Part shown: positions 12,342-19,307 of the stretch, piece after piece
Layout: every line of letters starts with the position of its first letter
Numbering within the stretch: the stretch's first letter is position 1
IMG/VR virus record: IMGVR_UViG_3300012269_000034
Location: 1-20,342 of that record
Length of the DNA stretch: 20,342 nucleotides
From: a virus
Direction: 5' to 3' (one strand)
Program-made: the position numbers and the translations under genes
Notes under the pieces: model-generated
Told to the model about the DNA's origin: nothing
What the model saw: only the letters and a program-made list of their open reading frames with translations
The model's database searches: none

Positions 12342-15256
12342 ATTGCTGCATCCTTTTCCCTGAAAATTTCTAGCAATTTGGGGTGTATTCTGTAATGCTC
12401 CGAGTCAGGCAACCTGTTGTATATGGTGAAACATTCGGCTACATATTCAATTGGCAGCGTGTTTCCATAAGACGAAACAAGATAGCCCCAACCTGTTTCA
12501 GTCGGCCTTACCTCCGTCAAGAAGTTGTCGATTTCAACCTTTGCCACGTTGTCATGAAACAGGTGGCCGTATTCGTGCGTGATTGTGGCCCTTGATTGGT
12601 CTACGCCATCGAAACCAACTGGTATCGAGTGCCTGTACTCAGAATCCGGCATGGACTTGACGCGCGCCGCAAGGTCAGGCCCTAAGTCCCCAATTTCTTC
12701 TAAGCCCTGCGTCCTTGCTGCCAAGTGCTTTACCTGAGTGTTTTTCGCTATCTCGTACATCAATTCGTTCCTCCTGCCAAAATCGTCAGGTAAATGAAGC
12801 ACTGTAAACGAGTCACCATTCTTGCGGGTTGCGGTCACTATTGCGCCGCCGACACCCGGCGGCATCCGCAAATCGCGAATAACCTTTGTTGCGTTTCCTG
12901 TAAAATCAACTTCCGGCGTCCCAAATCGCTCCTTCATTTCAAGGGCCTGCATTGGCACAGCCCGAACAGATGCGGGTTCTCCCTTAATCTCACTCCGCCT
13001 TGAAATGCCCCTATCAACCATCATTCGGTTTGAGGCCGCTGCGCTTTTAGGTGCTGCAATAGTGTCAAACGTAAATGTGGGCTTAACACGAGTAACGGGC
13101 GCTACCATCCGCGCCTGCAATTCCATCAACGTCAACGGCCGCCCGTTAGCATCCATCAAATCCCTGAACGATATATCCCCATCGCGCCATAGCTTCGCAC
13201 GACCTACGCCAAGGTTTGCGTCCTGATCGGCAACCGACCGCCGCGATAGCCAGCCCTCGAAAGAGGTGTCTTGCGGTATCTGCCCGTCCAAGCTGGCCCG
13301 CGTGGTTTCTGGCACCTCGTCAATGTCTAGGCCCAATTCGCGGAATGACTTCAGCACGGGCGTTGATGTTGACCGGCAATTCGAAACTGCGATTCCGTTG
13401 GCAATGTAAGAGGCGTCAGTTTTCACTTCCAAATCATAAACATTGCCGCTATAAGTATGCAACCCCAATGAAAGGACCACGTCATGCCCAAACTGAACCC
13501 CGCCCTTGCAGACATCATAAACCGGAGGCATATCGCAGACGGGTTTTCCCTGCGACGCATTGAGCGAGAGGAAGGATTGAGCAACGGCATTCTTTCTAGC
13601 TACGCCAAAAGGCACGGCTTGACTGTCCGCAACAAAACTGACCAAGCCAGACTTGATCACGATAGCGGAAAAATCGTTAACCCTTCCGGCGCTGAACATT
13701 GGGGATTTGGACAAACCAAAGAAACCCACGCCAAATATGCCGAAGCGTCTGCTCGCATGACCACGAACAACCCTACAAAGGTTCCTGAAGCTGTTGCCAA
13801 GGCTCTTGCAACAAAGCGCGCCAATGGCTTCGGAGACACCATGCGCGCGCGCCTTGGTGGTATCCCCCTCACTCACGATCATAGATACAAGGTGGCCAAG
13901 GGAATCGCGCCCTACTTCAGAGAGAACATGACTAACAGAGAGCATATGATGTCTGAAGCTTTGATCTCTATTGATAGCAAGTGGGTCGCCCAATATCATT
14001 TTGATTGCGCGGTTCTCGACTTCGCCCGCCCAGATATTAGATGCGCATTCGAACCCGATGTCGGGGGCCACAAGCTTGAGCGCTCGCTTGGCCGCGACGC
14101 CGCCCTCGTCCGTCAGGGCTGGACCATATTCAGGTTTCGCTGCGACAAGGTCGCAAGCCCTGATTATTTCCTTCATGCAATAAGCATCGCTGCGCAGATC
14201 ATCCCCGACCTTCAAGGCCCCCGCGAATTTCCAGTCGCCCGAAAATATGGGGTGGTCATCCGTTGCCCTGAGAACCCCGCCGGACTTCGTGTTTATCACC
14301 CTGACGACGCCGCCCTTAAGGGGCTTGCATTTCGTATCGGTGACGGGCTTCCACCTGCCAAGGTGCGTTAAAACAAGGTCGCCAACTTTGACAAACTCAA
14401 TCGGGACAAGGCCTGCCTTTGTCCTGATTAGCGTACCCTCAACCAAAGCGCCCCAATGTAGATTCCCCGGGCCGCCACCCCATGGCAGCGTATGATCAAT
14501 CGGCTCATGCGCACCAACCGTATATGTCAGCCCGTCGCGCGCGCCGCATTCCTCAGTTGTGCGCAGATCAATCGTGCTTACCCACTGTTCTGCCTTTACG
14601 ATGTCGTCATTAGCATCATAGACCGCTTGCCGCGATGCCTGCGAAACCGCTTGCGTTGCCGATCGAACAAGGCTGTCAGCATGGTGGCGCGTGATGTCCA
14701 TAAAGCCCTTGACCACCGCGCCGTTCTGCTTTCCGCCACGGATACGCCGGATAAGCTGCCCGTTCGTCTCACCCTGCGCAATACCAAGCCGCATGTTGTC
14801 TGTGAACCGCGTGAGAGTGTCGCCAGCTTGCCGTGATAGCCAGTCTGACACCGGAGCGCCCTGCACTAGCAGATCGCCCGTAATGGCTACTAGCTGCCCG
14901 CGTGTTAGCTCTGACGTGATAAGCTGTACGCCTGCACCGTTGTTAATTGCAGATACCGCAAACCGCGCTTCCATATCCGCAATCTCGCGCAACTCATTTG
15001 CCAGCCGCTTGCCTTCGCTGCGATAAGACGCGGTGATCGTGCCTTTGACCTGCGCCAGTAGCTTTTCTAGCCGTGTCGCGCGCCGTGATATGCTGCCAAT
15101 GCCCGTTGGATCAATCCGCGCAAGCTGTGCAACAATATCGCCTTGAAGTTCCGTGAGGAATTTATTGACATCACGCGCTTGCCCCGCCGCCAGCCTTTGC
15201 AGGTCCAGCGCGCGGGTTTGCATCGCGTCAAGGATTTTATCGTTTGCGGATGTCAT
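12338..15256 (-). CDS. MuF-type head morphogenesis protein with an intein and a C-terminal HExxH metallopeptidase-like domain
   Basis: The 972-codon frame contains three parts. Residues 1-269 plus 627 onward are a Phage Mu F-type domain (MDITRHHADSLVRSATQAVS, AEQWVSTIDLRTTEECGARD, then LHWG...CRSTSTPV). Residues 270-626 are an intein placed exactly in the conserved 'HWG/CRS' motif. Residues about 690-972 are a tail with ATITHEYGHLFHDN (H894, E895, H898) and later PIEYVAECF (E937 or E941), fitting an HExxH zinc peptidase with a downstream glutamate ligand. After splicing the protein would be 615 aa. MuF proteins act in head assembly, are often packaged, and in temperate phages can carry C-terminal effector domains. 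The start overlaps a 17-codon leader ORF as ATGA. Confidence 0.9.
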   Translation of the reverse strand: MTSANDKILDAMQTRALDLQRLAAGQARDVNKFLTELQGDIVAQLARIDPTGIGSISRRATRLEKLLAQVKGTITASYRSEGKRLANELREIADMEARFAVSAINNGAGVQLITSELTRGQLVAITGDLLVQGAPVSDWLSRQAGDTLTRFTDNMRLGIAQGETNGQLIRRIRGGKQNGAVVKGFMDITRHHADSLVRSATQAVSQASRQAVYDANDDIVKAEQWVSTIDLRTTEECGARDGLTYTVGAHEPIDHTLPWGGGPGNLHWGALVEGTLIRTKAGLVPIEFVKVGDLVLTHLGRWKPVTDTKCKPLKGGVVRVINTKSGGVLRATDDHPIFSGDWKFAGALKVGDDLRSDAYCMKEIIRACDLVAAKPEYGPALTDEGGVAAKRALKLVAPDIGFECASNIWAGEVENRAIKMILGDPLAINRDQSFRHHMLSVSHVLSEVGRDSLGHLVSMIVSEGDTTKARAHGVSEAIGALCCKSLGNSFRNLCRVVRGHASRRFGIFGVGFFGLSKSPMFSAGRVNDFSAIVIKSGLVSFVADSQAVPFGVARKNAVAQSFLSLNASQGKPVCDMPPVYDVCKGGVQFGHDVVLSLGLHTYSGNVYDLEVKTDASYIANGIAVSNCRSTSTPVLKSFRELGLDIDEVPETTRASLDGQIPQDTSFEGWLSRRSVADQDANLGVGRAKLWRDGDISFRDLMDANGRPLTLMELQARMVAPVTRVKPTFTFDTIAAPKSAAASNRMMVDRGISRRSEIKGEPASVRAVPMQALEMKERFGTPEVDFTGNATKVIRDLRMPPGVGGAIVTATRKNGDSFTVLHLPDDFGRRNELMYEIAKNTQVKHLAARTQGLEEIGDLGPDLAARVKSMPDSEYRHSIPVGFDGVDQSRATITHEYGHLFHDNVAKVEIDNFLTEVRPTETGWGYLVSSYGNTLPIEYVAECFTIYNRLPDSEHYRIHPKLLEIFREKDAAI
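13471..13476 (+). promoter_or_regulatory. Ribosome-binding site of the antisense endonuclease gene
   Basis: AAAGGA lies 7 bases before the ATG at 13484 on the plus strand. This is the only plus-strand ORF in the window for which I noted both such a site and a recognisable protein, and it supports translation of the antisense frame. Confidence 0.6.
13484..14371 (+). CDS. Vsr/EDxHD-type homing endonuclease encoded antisense inside the intein
   Basis: The 295-aa protein has an N-terminal helix-turn-helix (about 20-48, FSLRRIEREEGLSNGILSSY), a NUMOD3-like segment (SGAEHWGFGQTKETHAKYAE with NNP after it, 68-97) and a nuclease core. In the core, VLDFARPDIRCAFEPDVGGH leads to LGRDAALVRQGWTIFRF. Asp179, Glu190, Asp192, His196 and Asp205 fit the E-D-x-H-D pattern of Vsr-like homing endonucleases (I-Bth0305I type). 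A ribosome-binding site (AAAGGA) precedes the ATG. It lies wholly within the intein coding region but on the other strand; the nuclease core (to about residue 240) maps between the Hint N- and C-parts, and only the last 50 or so residues oppose Hint block B. Presumably it cuts intein-free MuF alleles. Not tested: activity and target. Confidence 0.85.
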   Translation: MPKLNPALADIINRRHIADGFSLRRIEREEGLSNGILSSYAKRHGLTVRNKTDQARLDHDSGKIVNPSGAEHWGFGQTKETHAKYAEASARMTTNNPTKVPEAVAKALATKRANGFGDTMRARLGGIPLTHDHRYKVAKGIAPYFRENMTNREHMMSEALISIDSKWVAQYHFDCAVLDFARPDIRCAFEPDVGGHKLERSLGRDAALVRQGWTIFRFRCDKVASPDYFLHAISIAAQIIPDLQGPREFPVARKYGVVIRCPENPAGLRVYHPDDAALKGLAFRIGDGLPPAKVR

Positions 15257-15306
15257 TTCTTTGGCTTTGGCTTGCGCTTGACTGTTGGCTTTTTAGGGTA
15301 TCTCAT
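15253..15306 (-). CDS. 17-codon basic leader ORF coupled to the MuF gene
   Basis: The peptide MRYPKKPTVKRKPKPKK is encoded between the 52-aa gene and MuF. Its AAAGGA lies in the last codons of the 52-aa gene (11 bases upstream of the ATG), and its TGA overlaps the MuF ATG as ATGA. The sequence is 9 Lys/Arg of 17, with a proline-spaced pattern. It may only couple MuF translation to the upstream gene, or be a real basic peptide. Too short to assign a function. Confidence 0.45.
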   Translation of the reverse strand: MRYPKKPTVKRKPKPKK

Positions 15307-15313
15307 AGGGTTT

Positions 15314-15472
15314 CTATCCTTTCATTGATCGGCAAAACTTCAAAGTTGCCATTGGTAATTGAAAAGCAAAAAGCATATGGCCCAAAATTCCGCGAGGGTT
15401 AATGTAGTTGTAACTTGTCTCAAAGAACCACAAGACGCCTGCATCTGACTCGTTGCTAATATAACGTTTCAT
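15314..15472 (-). CDS. Small protein of unknown function (52 aa)
   Basis: ATG at 15472 is preceded by AAGGA at a spacing of 6, one of the best ribosome-binding sites in the window. The product begins MKRYISNESDAGVLWFFETS and continues YNYINPRGILGHMLFAFQLP and ends with CRSMKG. It is aromatic-rich with a mildly hydrophobic middle but no clear membrane helix. It occupies the gap between portal and MuF. The same frame is open further upstream through the portal gene's end, which is a shadow. I do not recognise the family. Confidence 0.65.
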   Translation of the reverse strand: MKRYISNESDAGVLWFFETSYNYINPRGILGHMLFAFQLPMATLKFCRSMKG

Positions 15473-15488
15473 AAGGTTTCCTTTATTG

Positions 15489-16919
15489 TTATCCATTCGA
15501 TGTGGCAAGCGCGTTATCAACAGCACTTGGCCCCGTAAGATCCAGCCCGTCACCCTGCAAGTCAGGCATTTCCTCGCTGATTGCGTCCATGTCGGTTTCC
15601 GTATCCAGATCAGGGCGCAGGAACCCGCGGCGCTTGCGTTCCTCATAATACGCTTCTTTTGACAGCAGGCCAAGGGAAACGTCAGTCTGCATGACTTGCA
15701 CTTCCTGCGCGGTTAGCGCCGTAATGCCAAAGTCTTTGTTGACCTCGACCGTGATTGATTCCTCTGGCAAGCCCGCATAGAACGCCATCCATGCCAACGC
15801 TTGTTCAAGCGCGTCCTTGAGGTTATCCGCCATCATAGACAGCGTGGATGTCTCTTTGACCGCATCAAGCGCCGCGCCTGTTGCTGTCTCGTTGCTTTCG
15901 ACCAATAGTTGCAAGCCGAGCGCCTGCATTTGAAATTCAAGGTCTTTCAGATCAGTGCGCCCAGCGCCAATCGCCTGTCCTGAATGCTCGACCCACGACA
16001 GCTTGGCATCGGCATCGCGTGACGTGACAGCTTGGCTTGCGCTGATAACTAGCGGTTCATCGTCACCGCGACCGGACGCAAACAGGATCGGAACGCGCGC
16101 AAAGTGCAGAATGTTGCGCTGGTCAGACTGCGATTGCCAGTGCGCAATGTTCACATCGGCCAAGTCTTCCAATACAGGCTCGCCCACAAAGAAGCCCGTG
16201 CGCTGCGCATAGAATGGAATGACTGTGATTTCTTCCGCGTTGGTCAGGTATTCGTCGTGGATCAGCCACTTGTCTTTGTCGTTCTTGCGGTAGATCCGCA
16301 CCGACACAACGCCCTCGAACCGCGTCAATACGCGCACTTGGTCAATCTTGATCTGCGTAAACTCGTCTTTCGGATCGTCCTCGGTCACGCTTTCCATAAT
16401 CCGCAGCATAGACAGCGCCAAGACGTTGTTGAACATTTCCGTCTTGAACCCAAGGATGTTTTCAACGGTTAAATGCACCATATAGGGACGCAGGCCAAGC
16501 GTTGTCGCCTGCTGGCGGGTTGTCTCACCTTCGCGCCGTGGTGCATCGACCATGATAAAGCTAATGCCAGGCACAAAGCCATCCTTGAACACATCAGACG
16601 CAAAGGCGCTGAGGTCTTGCCCCTGCATGTTGATGTCGTCGGCAAATTCCTTTAGGCGTTCTGGCCCTTCGGTAATCTCAATGGGCTTGGCAAACACGCG
16701 GCCCGTCATGTCTTTGACCGTCTTGCGCATCCCGTTAAACAGCCATGAGGACGCCAAACGTGCCTTGTAGTCCTCATCAAGTTCGGCCTTGAATTTGGGC
16801 AGGTATGTTTTGCCCGCGAGGCGCATGGCATCAGATCCACCCATTAGGGCACGGCCTTTTTCGGATGCTTCAACCATTTTGGCCATCACAGCCGAGCGTT
16901 TGTTGACTGTGTCAGACAT
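15489..16919 (-). CDS. Portal protein (DUF4055 type)
   Basis: This 476-aa protein follows the large terminase and precedes the MuF gene, the portal position. The N-terminal pattern (AMRLAGKTYLPKFKAELDEDYKARLASSWLFNGMRKTVKDMTGRVFAKP) and later YMVHLTVENILGFKTEMFNNV, PFYAQRTGFFVGEPVLEDLADVNIAHWQSQSDQRNILHFARVP are typical of DUF4055-type phage portals, which form the dodecameric channel for DNA. The terminal region is acidic (SEEMPDLQGDGLDL). AAGGAAAA precedes the ATG. (Motif segments are quoted from separate positions.) It is one of the most secure calls in the window. Confidence 0.85.
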   Translation of the reverse strand: MSDTVNKRSAVMAKMVEASEKGRALMGGSDAMRLAGKTYLPKFKAELDEDYKARLASSWLFNGMRKTVKDMTGRVFAKPIEITEGPERLKEFADDINMQGQDLSAFASDVFKDGFVPGISFIMVDAPRREGETTRQQATTLGLRPYMVHLTVENILGFKTEMFNNVLALSMLRIMESVTEDDPKDEFTQIKIDQVRVLTRFEGVVSVRIYRKNDKDKWLIHDEYLTNAEEITVIPFYAQRTGFFVGEPVLEDLADVNIAHWQSQSDQRNILHFARVPILFASGRGDDEPLVISASQAVTSRDADAKLSWVEHSGQAIGAGRTDLKDLEFQMQALGLQLLVESNETATGAALDAVKETSTLSMMADNLKDALEQALAWMAFYAGLPEESITVEVNKDFGITALTAQEVQVMQTDVSLGLLSKEAYYEERKRRGFLRPDLDTETDMDAISEEMPDLQGDGLDLTGPSAVDNALATSNG

Positions 16920-16928
16920 TTATTTTCC

Positions 16929-18233
16929 TTAGAATGGCAAAGCGCTTGAGGTCATTGTGCTTCGATCAATAGGCCAGACGCGGTGGACCATATAGCCGAT
17001 TGCGGTCGTGATGTGTTGTGTGTCGTTTTTCTGGTCTTCCTGAAACGTGCTGCCCTTTTGAAGCTGCACTGTAGCCAAGCCTTTGTTGCAGTATGGCGCG
17101 GTGACGGGATTAACGAAAAGACGCCTTTCGCCCGCCGCGTTGCATATCCTTGCCCGCACCGCGTTTTGCCTGTCTTTAATCGCGGGCGCGGCTCTGGAAA
17201 CCTTGCGCGAGTAGGTCCAGCCGTTTGTTTTTAGAACGTCTTCAATGTCGGTATAGTCAGACGCATGGCCGTGCTTTTCGCCAGCGCGTCCAGCCGGATC
17301 GCCGTAGACATCGACGTGCTTATTCTTGTGGTCCTTGTATCGCTCTACAAATTCCGTAGCGGATTGCCGCGATACGGCGCTGGTCAAAACAATCTCATCC
17401 AGCAGGTAAAGCGCGTCATTGCGCACAACACCGATTGCAGATGATAGCGGGGTGTAGTTTTGGTCATGCATCCATGCTATGCGCTCATGCGGCTGGATTG
17501 TCTCGCTTGTTTTGTTGCCCTGCCCGTAATCCTCATAAATCCGGCCCGTTGCCGTCTCGAAACTTGCCTCGAACTCCTGCTTAAATTGCATTGGCGACAT
17601 TACGCGCCGGGCAGATTCAATCACGTCCTCCGGTAGAATGTCCGACGATTTCCAGTGATACGCCGCCCAGTCAGGATCTCCACTGTTTAGGGCATATTGA
17701 TACATGTCATAATAGTGGTTTAGGCCATCTGGCACACCGATAAGCCAGCACCATGCGCGATAGTCGGGGCGCAACGGTGACACGGTATTCAATGCGGGCA
17801 GAATGTTAGACTGCCACGCGCTTTCCTTCACGTCCGCGATTTCATCAATGACGCCGCCCGTCCACGGTATGCCCTCAATCCGCTGCGGCTTGTCTAGGCC
17901 GATCATGTGGATTTCTGACCCGTTGGGCATGAATATCTTTAAATCGCTCTCACTGGGCCGCTTTGTGTGCGCTGCGCTGAACGTCATTGCCTTCATGTCA
18001 TCCCAGAAGATCTTCTTGACCTGATCGCGCGTCGGCGCTGCACAGAAATACAATTCGCCCGCGTTCTTCATGGCTTGCTTGGCAACGTATCGCTTGGCCC
18101 GTTCTGTCTTGCCGGATCGCCTGCCTGCTGGCACAACTTTGAACCGCACAACCTCGTCGCGAAGCCTTACTTGCTCGGGAATGTCTATCAGATCATACCA
18201 GCGTGACGCTTGCCGATCAATTTGAAGCGTCAT
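16929..18233 (-). CDS. terL: Terminase large subunit
   Basis: This 434-aa protein is the packaging motor. Residues 33-43 hold a Walker A (AGRRSGKT at 36-43), residues 128-131 a Walker B (VIDE), and an ATPase coupling-type motif may follow (NTVS at 149-152). The C-terminal nuclease domain has acidic residues at D257 (WMHDQNY), D312 (YGDPAG) and D404 (KNDTQHITTAIGY), matching the RNase H-like layout. Its start overlaps the small subunit stop as ATGA. Length and motif order are normal for the family. Confidence 0.95.
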   Translation of the reverse strand: MTLQIDRQASRWYDLIDIPEQVRLRDEVVRFKVVPAGRRSGKTERAKRYVAKQAMKNAGELYFCAAPTRDQVKKIFWDDMKAMTFSAAHTKRPSESDLKIFMPNGSEIHMIGLDKPQRIEGIPWTGGVIDEIADVKESAWQSNILPALNTVSPLRPDYRAWCWLIGVPDGLNHYYDMYQYALNSGDPDWAAYHWKSSDILPEDVIESARRVMSPMQFKQEFEASFETATGRIYEDYGQGNKTSETIQPHERIAWMHDQNYTPLSSAIGVVRNDALYLLDEIVLTSAVSRQSATEFVERYKDHKNKHVDVYGDPAGRAGEKHGHASDYTDIEDVLKTNGWTYSRKVSRAAPAIKDRQNAVRARICNAAGERRLFVNPVTAPYCNKGLATVQLQKGSTFQEDQKNDTQHITTAIGYMVHRVWPIDRSTMTSSALPF

Positions 18234-18694
18234 CCGTTTAGCTTGTCTGCTACTTCGCGCAAGGCTTCGGCAACAGCTTCAGCGCCGTTTAGCCCCGCAT
18301 CCTTTTCGTTAAACATGCCAAGATGCTTGCCAAGCAATTCCGCGCCCTTGAACACGCCCATTGCGTTGAACGTGTAGGCAGGGGCAAGATCGCCCGACGG
18401 TGTTTCGACCAAGACAGCCTCTCCACGTCGATCGAGAACGGCCTCTGCTTGCTTGCATCGTTCCATTGCTGAAAAGATGCTGCTTAGGACATAATCTTGC
18501 GTTATATCCGTGCGTTCTGACCTGTCGGCCTGCGCCTCTGCGATATAAGCAGCAACCTTATCATTTCCCAACAGACGATTGCCCTGCTGCTCTGCTGATC
18601 GTTCGCTATATCCGGCGCGAATTGCTGCCTGCGTTGCGTTAAGGTCGATCAGGTATTCGTCTGCGAACCGCTGCTGCTTTGGCGTGATTGTCAT
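18230..18694 (-). CDS. terS: Terminase small subunit (Terminase_2 type)
   Basis: The N-terminus 'TPKQQRFADEYLIDLNATQAAIRAGYS' (about 4-30) is the classic signature of Terminase_2 small subunits, with a helix-turn-helix that recognises packaging DNA. It is followed by ERSAEQQGNRLLGNDKV and AAYIAEAQADRSE. The C-terminus (GAEAVAEALREVADKLNG) probably binds TerL. The gene lies directly downstream of the terminator at 18733-18767 and has the leader block shared with the scaffold gene. Confidence 0.92.
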   Translation of the reverse strand: MTITPKQQRFADEYLIDLNATQAAIRAGYSERSAEQQGNRLLGNDKVAAYIAEAQADRSERTDITQDYVLSSIFSAMERCKQAEAVLDRRGEAVLVETPSGDLAPAYTFNAMGVFKGAELLGKHLGMFNEKDAGLNGAEAVAEALREVADKLNG

Positions 18695-18702
18695 AGGCTT
18701 CC

Positions 18703-18732
18703 CGCCTTTCGTTATCGTTTAGGCATCCCGCC
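18703..18732 (-). promoter_or_regulatory. Leader element ahead of terS, shared with the scaffold gene
   Basis: The mRNA reads GGCGGGATGCCT (18732-18721) and, about six bases later in the same leader, GGCGGGAAGCCT directly before the ATG. The two copies are near-identical 11-mers and occur again ahead of the scaffold. GGGA would serve as the ribosome-binding core and the flanking GGC/GCC could pair to mask it. Confidence 0.45.
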
Positions 18733-18767
18733 AAAATAAAAAAGCGCCTAGCCCTTTGGCTAAACGC
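18733..18767 (-). terminator. Strong intrinsic terminator between the upstream gene cluster and terS
   Basis: On the minus strand GCGTTTAGCC-AAAG-GGCTAGGCGC forms a 10-bp stem (two G-U pairs) followed by TTTTTTATTTT. It would end transcripts of the regulatory cluster before the packaging operon, or serve as the target of an antiterminator. Confidence 0.85.
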
Positions 18768-18782
18768 AATTCTTCACCGCCA

Positions 18783-18810
18783 TAAATACCACGTTTGCGG
18801 CGTTAGTCAA
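18783..18810 (-). promoter_or_regulatory. Possible promoter before the terS terminator
   Basis: TTGACT (18810-18805), a 16-bp gap and TATTTA (18788-18783) make a moderate sigma-70-like promoter overlapping the end of the upstream gene. The transcript would start about 8 bases before the terminator stem, an arrangement resembling late promoters controlled by antitermination. The -10 box is poor. Confidence 0.3.
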
Positions 18811-19307
18811 GCGCCTAAACAATCAAGCGCGTTGCGTAGCGCTGGCAGGTCGTATGGCACGCCGTCCGCTGGCTTGTCGCACTCGTCCTGTAGAAATGCC
18901 ACCTTCACGCGCCCGATCTTGTCTCTCAGCGCGTAGTAGGTTTTATACACCGCAGGGTTGCCGTCTGATGGATCAAAGCCCCCCGATGATATGGCCAAGC
19001 AGGATTTGCTTTCAGCTATGCCGATTTCTTCTTTGTAAGCATGGTAGACTTCTGAGAACATGCGCGCGTTCTGCGCTTGCTCTTGCGATAGTTTCCGCTC
19101 TACCAACAGCCGTCCGATCATGTCACAGGCTATGTCAACGTATGCGCCGCCTGCCTTGGTGTCTGGGGTTGTCCAGTGTCCCCTTGCTAGGCGTTCCCGT
19201 GTTGGTTCTGTCGTTGGCTTAAGATGCTGGGGAATGACGCTAGGCAAGGGCTGCGCGTCTATGATCTGCGCGCGCTTGTTGCGTCTGGCTTGGGATTTGC
19301 TGGTCAT
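18807..19307 (-). CDS. Unknown phage protein upstream of terS (166 aa)
   Basis: I do not recognise this protein with certainty. The N-terminus is basic (MTSKSQARRNKRAQIIDAQP). The core reads RLARGHWTTPDTKAGGAYVD, then LLVERKLSQEQAQNARMFSE and VYHAYKEEIGIAESKSCLAI, then GGFDPSDGNPAVYKTYYALRD. The C-terminal part has charge but no enzymatic motif. Several helices and the position before the packaging genes fit a regulatory protein that controls late genes, but this is inference. The start overlaps the zinc-ribbon gene's stop as ATGA, and its own stop coincides with the possible terS promoter. Confidence 0.55.
   Translation of the reverse strand: MTSKSQARRNKRAQIIDAQPLPSVIPQHLKPTTEPTRERLARGHWTTPDTKAGGAYVDIACDMIGRLLVERKLSQEQAQNARMFSEVYHAYKEEIGIAESKSCLAISSGGFDPSDGNPAVYKTYYALRDKIGRVKVAFLQDECDKPADGVPYDLPALRNALDCLGA

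Larger units (their letters stand above)
13379..14449 (-). mobile_element. Intein in the MuF protein (357 aa; class 2-like, Ala1)
   Basis: The insert begins ALVEGTLIRTKAGLVPIEF (block A style, Ala in place of Cys1) and includes GGVLRATDDHPIFSG (block B with TxxH, Thr63 and His66 of the intein). It ends with SGNVYDLEVKTDASYIANGIAVSN followed by Cys+1. Joining Gly269 to Cys627 restores HWGCRSTS, the usual MuF motif. Ala1 with an intact TxxH and Cys+1 resembles class 2 inteins (KlbA type), which splice by direct attack of Cys+1. The residue before the terminal Asn is Ser, not the usual His. The middle, about intein residues 88-322, does not resemble any in-frame endonuclease; instead the other strand carries one. 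Confidence 0.92.

Noticed and set aside
13427-13455. Plus-strand promoter before the endonuclease gene (TTCCAA, 17 bp, TATAAG)
   Set aside because: The -10 box is fair but the -35 box matches only three of six consensus bases; too weak to annotate.
13600-14190. An in-frame endonuclease (LAGLIDADG or HNH) in the minus-strand intein middle
   Set aside because: I see neither motif in the minus-strand translation; the region reads like a mirror of the plus-strand gene.
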